NCBI GenBank assembly: GCA_048594975.1
Contig: JBMDXQ010000016.1
Location: forward strand, 1-16,487
Source: JBMDXB01 sp048594975
GTDB taxonomy: Bacteria; Acidobacteriota; Vicinamibacteria; Vicinamibacterales; 2-12-FULL-66-21
Direction of reading: 5' to 3'
Length of the DNA stretch: 16,487 nt
Under the pieces are notes generated by a model. It saw only the letters and a program-made list of their open reading frames with translations. It was not told the DNA's origin and searched no databases. The position numbers and the translations under genes were made by a program. Of the stretch, positions 13,988-16,487 are shown in pieces. How positions within the stretch are numbered: position 1 is the stretch's first letter; each line of letters begins with the position of its first letter.

Positions 13988-14276
13988 TTACGCGCGCTTC
14001 GTGATGACGACGTGCGTGGCCTTGTCGCTGGCGGCTTGCTCGGTGCAGACATAGCCGAGCGCAGGCGGATCGAGGCCTGCCAGCAGATATTCTCCCGAGC
14101 CGAGCAGCACCGGGCAAATGGCCAGGTGCATCTCGTCGACGAGTCGCGCCTGCAGAAACTGTCGAATGGTGGCCACGCCTCCGCCGAGGCGGACGTCCTG
14201 TCCAGCGGCAGCAGCGAAGGCCTGGTCCAGCGCTGCCTGGATGCCGCCGGTGATGAAAGACGGTGCCGCCCTTCAT
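13988..14276 (-). pseudogene. RibD/DHFR-fold protein fragment lacking its N-terminal half
   Basis: The frame starts at ATG 14276 (MKGGTVF), shifts near 14255, and continues with ITGGIQAALDQAFAAAAGQD, VRLGGGVATIRQFLQARLVD, EMHLAICPVLLGSGEYLLAG, then ATHVVITK and TAA. This is the C-terminal half of a RibD/DHFR-fold protein; in relatives MKGGT-FHFVT occurs in mid-protein, not at the start. The N-terminal substrate- and cofactor-binding half is absent. Its ATG overlaps the TGA of the upstream methyltransferase (ATGA), but since both genes are incomplete at that point this looks like a joint and not natural coupling. Confidence 0.72.
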
Positions 14277-14998
14277 TCTGCCCGATGATGCGCAGCCATC
14301 GTCATGCGAAGTCGGCGGAGCGCGGCGACCTGTGCCCGATTGTCCATTTGTTGCAGGCTGGTCCTGGTGGAAATGAACTGCCGGACCCACTGGACGGCCT
14401 CGTCCACATTGCAGCCATAGAAGACGGGTTCGTCGACGTCTGCGAGTTTCTCGTCGACGAAGCCGGCGGCGCCGATGATCTGCCTGAGCGAATCGGCATT
14501 GCCCAGCGAGAAAGGATCGGGCTTATCGGTCGCCTCGCTCGACTCGAAGTCGCCTGGCGCGAGGGCGTGCTGGATGGCCACCTCCCACTCATTGTGCTTG
14601 CGACTCTGCCATACGATGATCACCAGCCGTCCACCGGGGCGCAGTGCGCGCGCGACGTTCGTAAACGCACGAACTGGATCGTGGAAGAACATCGTTCCGA
14701 ATCGACTGATGGCGATGTCGACCATCTCTGACGGGAAACGATAGGTCTGCGCATCTGCCTGAATGAACTTTACATTGCGGGACCCTTCCGCTTTTGCGAG
14801 CCTGCGAGCCCTCTGGATCATGGCGGCGGAAATGTCCACACCTACGGCGGTGCCAACGCTGGCCGCTCGAGCGGCCTCTCGTGTCGTCTGCCCAGCTCCA
14901 CAGCCGATGTCGAGGACGCGGTCCGTGCGACCAATGCGACAGGTGCGACGCAGCACTTCGTTCTGGCGCTGAAGCTCGGCGTCATAGTCCACGATCAT
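14273..14998 (-). CDS. SAM-dependent class I methyltransferase, C-terminus probably replaced
   Basis: This 241-residue protein has SAM-binding motif I VLDIGCGAGQTTREAA (residues 28-43), the acidic-loop region VGVDISAAMIQRARRLA and the motif RPGGRLVIIVWQ. It is of the Methyltransf_11/25 (UbiE-like) type, acting on an unknown small molecule. Relatives generally continue after RLRxTMAAH for some 15-20 more residues; here the protein stops after HHRAE, at the point where the DHFR fragment begins. The N-terminal start (MIVDYDAELQRQNEVLRRTC) is typical, although no good ribosome binding site precedes it. The catalytic core is intact, so function may persist. Confidence 0.87.
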   Translation of the reverse strand: MIVDYDAELQRQNEVLRRTCRIGRTDRVLDIGCGAGQTTREAARAASVGTAVGVDISAAMIQRARRLAKAEGSRNVKFIQADAQTYRFPSEMVDIAISRFGTMFFHDPVRAFTNVARALRPGGRLVIIVWQSRKHNEWEVAIQHALAPGDFESSEATDKPDPFSLGNADSLRQIIGAAGFVDEKLADVDEPVFYGCNVDEAVQWVRQFISTRTSLQQMDNRAQVAALRRLRMTMAAHHRAE

Positions 14999-15225
14999 CG
15001 AGCCGTTGTTCGAAGAGAAGCGGCGACCTGGCGGCCGCGGCCCCGTGACGCGACGCGCGTGCGGTGCTCAACGGGGTGACACATGTCATGCTCCATCGCA
15101 TCCAGCACGCGGCGTCGCAGATCCTGCGGGCCATTGAGGCAGGCGGTTGGGGTTGGTCGAGCCTTTGGAAGGCCTGGCTCGAGTTGCTCCGTGATGCGGC
15201 CGACTCGGGCTAACAGGCCCGATGG
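14999..15225. other. Intergenic stretch, no gene assigned
   Basis: No gene is recognised. It contains an inverted repeat TGACA-CA-TGTCA (15078-15089) and a hairpin CGGGC-TAACAG-GCCCG (15207-15222) just beyond the end of the next minus-strand gene, possibly its terminator. A minus-strand TGTCACC (15081-15075) has its nearest CGTC at spacing 19, so it does not qualify as an ECF41 promoter. Confidence 0.4.
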
Positions 15226-15773
15226 CTACCTGCTAGGCTCATACCGCATCGCCACCGCCCCCGAGCTGAACTCCAGCCGGCTCACGAGCTTCAAGTCGAT
15301 GCGCTTCGATAGCCCGGCGAACAACGTCGGCCCGTGGCCCGCCGCCTTGGCTGCACCACGAACTCGTACTCATCGATCAATCCCAGCTCCGCCAACGCCA
15401 GCGGGAGCTTCACGCCCCCTACGAACAGTCCCTTACCCGACTCCCGCTTCAGCTGCTGAACGGCCTTCCCCAGATCCCCGCGCACGAGCTCCGCGTTCCA
15501 ATCGACCCGGTTCAGGGTGCTCGACACGACGTACTTCTTTGCCGCGTCGATCGTCCGGGCGAAGGGTTCCATCCAATCAGGCCTCGCTCCCGTCCGCGCC
15601 GGCGGCCGAAACGCTGCCTCCATCATTTCGTAAGTCACCCGGCCAAAGAGGAGAGCATCGGCCTGGTCGAGGTTTTCCACCGCGTGACGATGTAAGTCTT
15701 CGTCCGCGGGAATTGCACGATGATCGCAGCACCCGTCCAGTGTGACGTTGATGGAATACCGAAGGGGTCGCAT
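15226..15773 (-). pseudogene. RibD/DHFR-fold protein, single frameshift
   Basis: From ATG 15773 the frame reads MRPLRYSINVTLDGCCDHRA, IPADEDLHRHA, ALLFGRVTYEMME, KKYVVSSTLNRVDWNAELV, GKGLFVGGVKLPLALAELGL and IDEYEFVVQP. A one-base change near 15350 then restores AAGHGPTLFAGLSKRIDLKL, VSRLEFSSGAVAMRYEPSR and TAG at 15228-15226. The repaired protein is about 182 residues, normal for RibD C-terminal-domain reductases. Because all conserved blocks are present, a sequencing error is at least as likely as a true pseudogene. It has no obvious operon partner. Confidence 0.82.
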
Positions 15774-15816
15774 TATGTAAGCGTACCGCCGATCGAAGGT
15801 TAGATGTTTTTGTTCG

Positions 15817-16020
15817 TCAGATTCCGGAGCCTTCGGCTGCCAGTTTCTTCCGCCGCGCCAGCTCCGCGTCGGACGGATTGTCAGGATGGAGTGTCCCCTG
15901 CGGGAGCGAACCGGCCGGGCGGTATGTGCGGTATGTGCGGTATGTGTTGATGAGGACGCCCTTGGGCGTGCTTCGCGTCTCGACCAGGGCGAGGCCGCCT
16001 GGCGGAACGCCGTTCTCGAA
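15817..16020 (-). pseudogene. C-terminal remnant of an unrecognised protein
   Basis: A minus-strand frame ending at 15817 reads FENGVPPGGLALVETRSTPK, GVLINTYRT, then LPQGTLHPDNPSDAELARRK, KLAAEGSGI. It reads like natural protein, with the pattern of a C-terminal domain, but I cannot name a family. Upstream of about 16020 the frame loses this character. It contains a 9-bp tandem repeat that duplicates the residues YRT. It is probably the tail of a gene whose front has been lost or replaced. Confidence 0.45.
15921..15947. repeat. Short tandem repeat, 9-bp unit, three copies
   Basis: GGTATGTGC at 15921-15929 and 15930-15938, then GGTATGTGT at 15939-15947. The unit is a multiple of three, so the minus-strand frame is kept and reads repeated Tyr-Arg-Thr. 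Its origin is probably replication slippage. Confidence 0.85.
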
Positions 16021-16487
16021 CATACCTTGGGATCGGCCGCTACAAGGACACCGGGAAGGGCGAGGGCTGGAGCAACCTCCAGTTCGACCAGATCGTCGAC
16101 ATTCCGGAGACCCCCGTCTCCCGTCGAGTGGTCTGTCGAGCGGCACGACCACGCTCCTCATCGACCGCACGCTCCGATTGTCCCGATCTTCCGGCACGAT
16201 CGGTCGTTCCTTGTAGGATCGATCTACCTCCGCCAAGCCGCGTAGTTCAGCTTCCTCGGGTCGTCTCCACCGGCCGCCGATCCAGTTTCGCCTGCATGCT
16301 CGCCGCTCACCCATCGCGACTTCGCTGAGTCCGCGCGCGGCCGGCGCTCTGAACCTTGGTCGTCTTCTCTCAGACGCGACCTCGAAGCCAGGAACCGTGG
16401 CGCGAGCGAGCCGGACCCGGTTTTGATGGCATGAAAGCGCTGCGTCCCCGCGCGCAGACGGTTACCGTGTGCGTGGGTGAAACACTC
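16021..16487. other. Right edge, coding-like remnants without an intact gene
   Basis: A plus-strand stretch at about 16027-16110 has strongly coding codon use and reads IGRYKDTGKGEGWSNLQFDQ, IVDIPETP, but it has no start and soon loses coherence. It abuts the minus-strand remnant at about 16020. The rest contains short frames on both strands that I cannot support. A plus-strand ATG at 16431 opens a frame to the window end (MKALRPRAQTVTVCVGETL) that could be the start of a gene, but it has no clear ribosome binding site. Confidence 0.35.

Noticed and set aside
13191..14390. A 399-codon minus-strand open frame
   Set aside because: It overlaps the intact PhnB-like gene antisense and parts of two other genes, and its composition is that of a GC-rich shadow frame.
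15052..15081. Minus-strand TGTCACC upstream of the methyltransferase as an ECF41 promoter
   Set aside because: The nearest CGTC is at spacing 19 and the -35 has a mismatch; all five accepted sites have exactly 16.

Overview
The window is high-GC bacterial DNA packed with short accessory genes from families that soil bacteria often carry in many copies: ECF sigma factors with SnoaL-like tails, VOC/glyoxalase-fold proteins, DUF1801, DoxX-like membrane proteins, RibD/DHFR-fold reductases, a carboxymuconolactone decarboxylase (CMD) and a cupin. No rRNA, tRNA, CRISPR array or transposase was seen. A soil Acidobacteriota-like genome (possibly Vicinamibacteria) would fit the GC content, the paralogue-rich content and a cupin resembling the hydroxynitrile lyase known from Granulicella. 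This assignment is an inference, not a proof.

Layout. (A) 147-3239: two ECF41-like sigma genes on the minus strand. The first lies divergent to a frameshifted VOC gene, the second divergent to a DoxX-like gene. (B) 3241-5125: two divergent VOC genes, then two tandem DUF1801 genes. (C) 5188-6660: a CMD gene divergent from a third, canonical but frameshifted ECF41 gene. (D) 6660-10191: a minus-strand run of AraC regulator, HNL-like cupin, zinc alcohol dehydrogenase, aldo/keto reductase and a truncated F420/NADP-type reductase. (E) 10343-11974: DoxX-like, DUF417 and DHFR-fold genes on the plus strand. (F) 12075-13952: a truncated SRPBCC gene facing a minus-strand run of three damaged small genes, then a PhnB-like gene. 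(G) 13988-15773: a methyltransferase joined to a beheaded DHFR fragment, and another DHFR-fold gene. (H) 15774-16487: gene remnants only.

The strongest regulatory signal is the motif TGTCACA-N16-CGTC, which matches the promoter described for ECF41 sigma factors. It is found, exact or with one mismatch, five times at the correct place: before all three sigma genes and before the DoxX and CMD partners. This suggests autoregulated sigma/partner pairs. The two non-canonical sigma genes also share an eight-codon upstream ORF (MTER...V-stop) that begins 6 to 9 nt after the -10 element and ends one codon before the sigma start.

A second window-wide pattern is damage. About a dozen single-base indels break otherwise well-conserved reading frames, and at least three points join truncated genes. 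This could be real decay of accessory DNA or errors in a long-read or metagenomic assembly; the sequence alone cannot decide.
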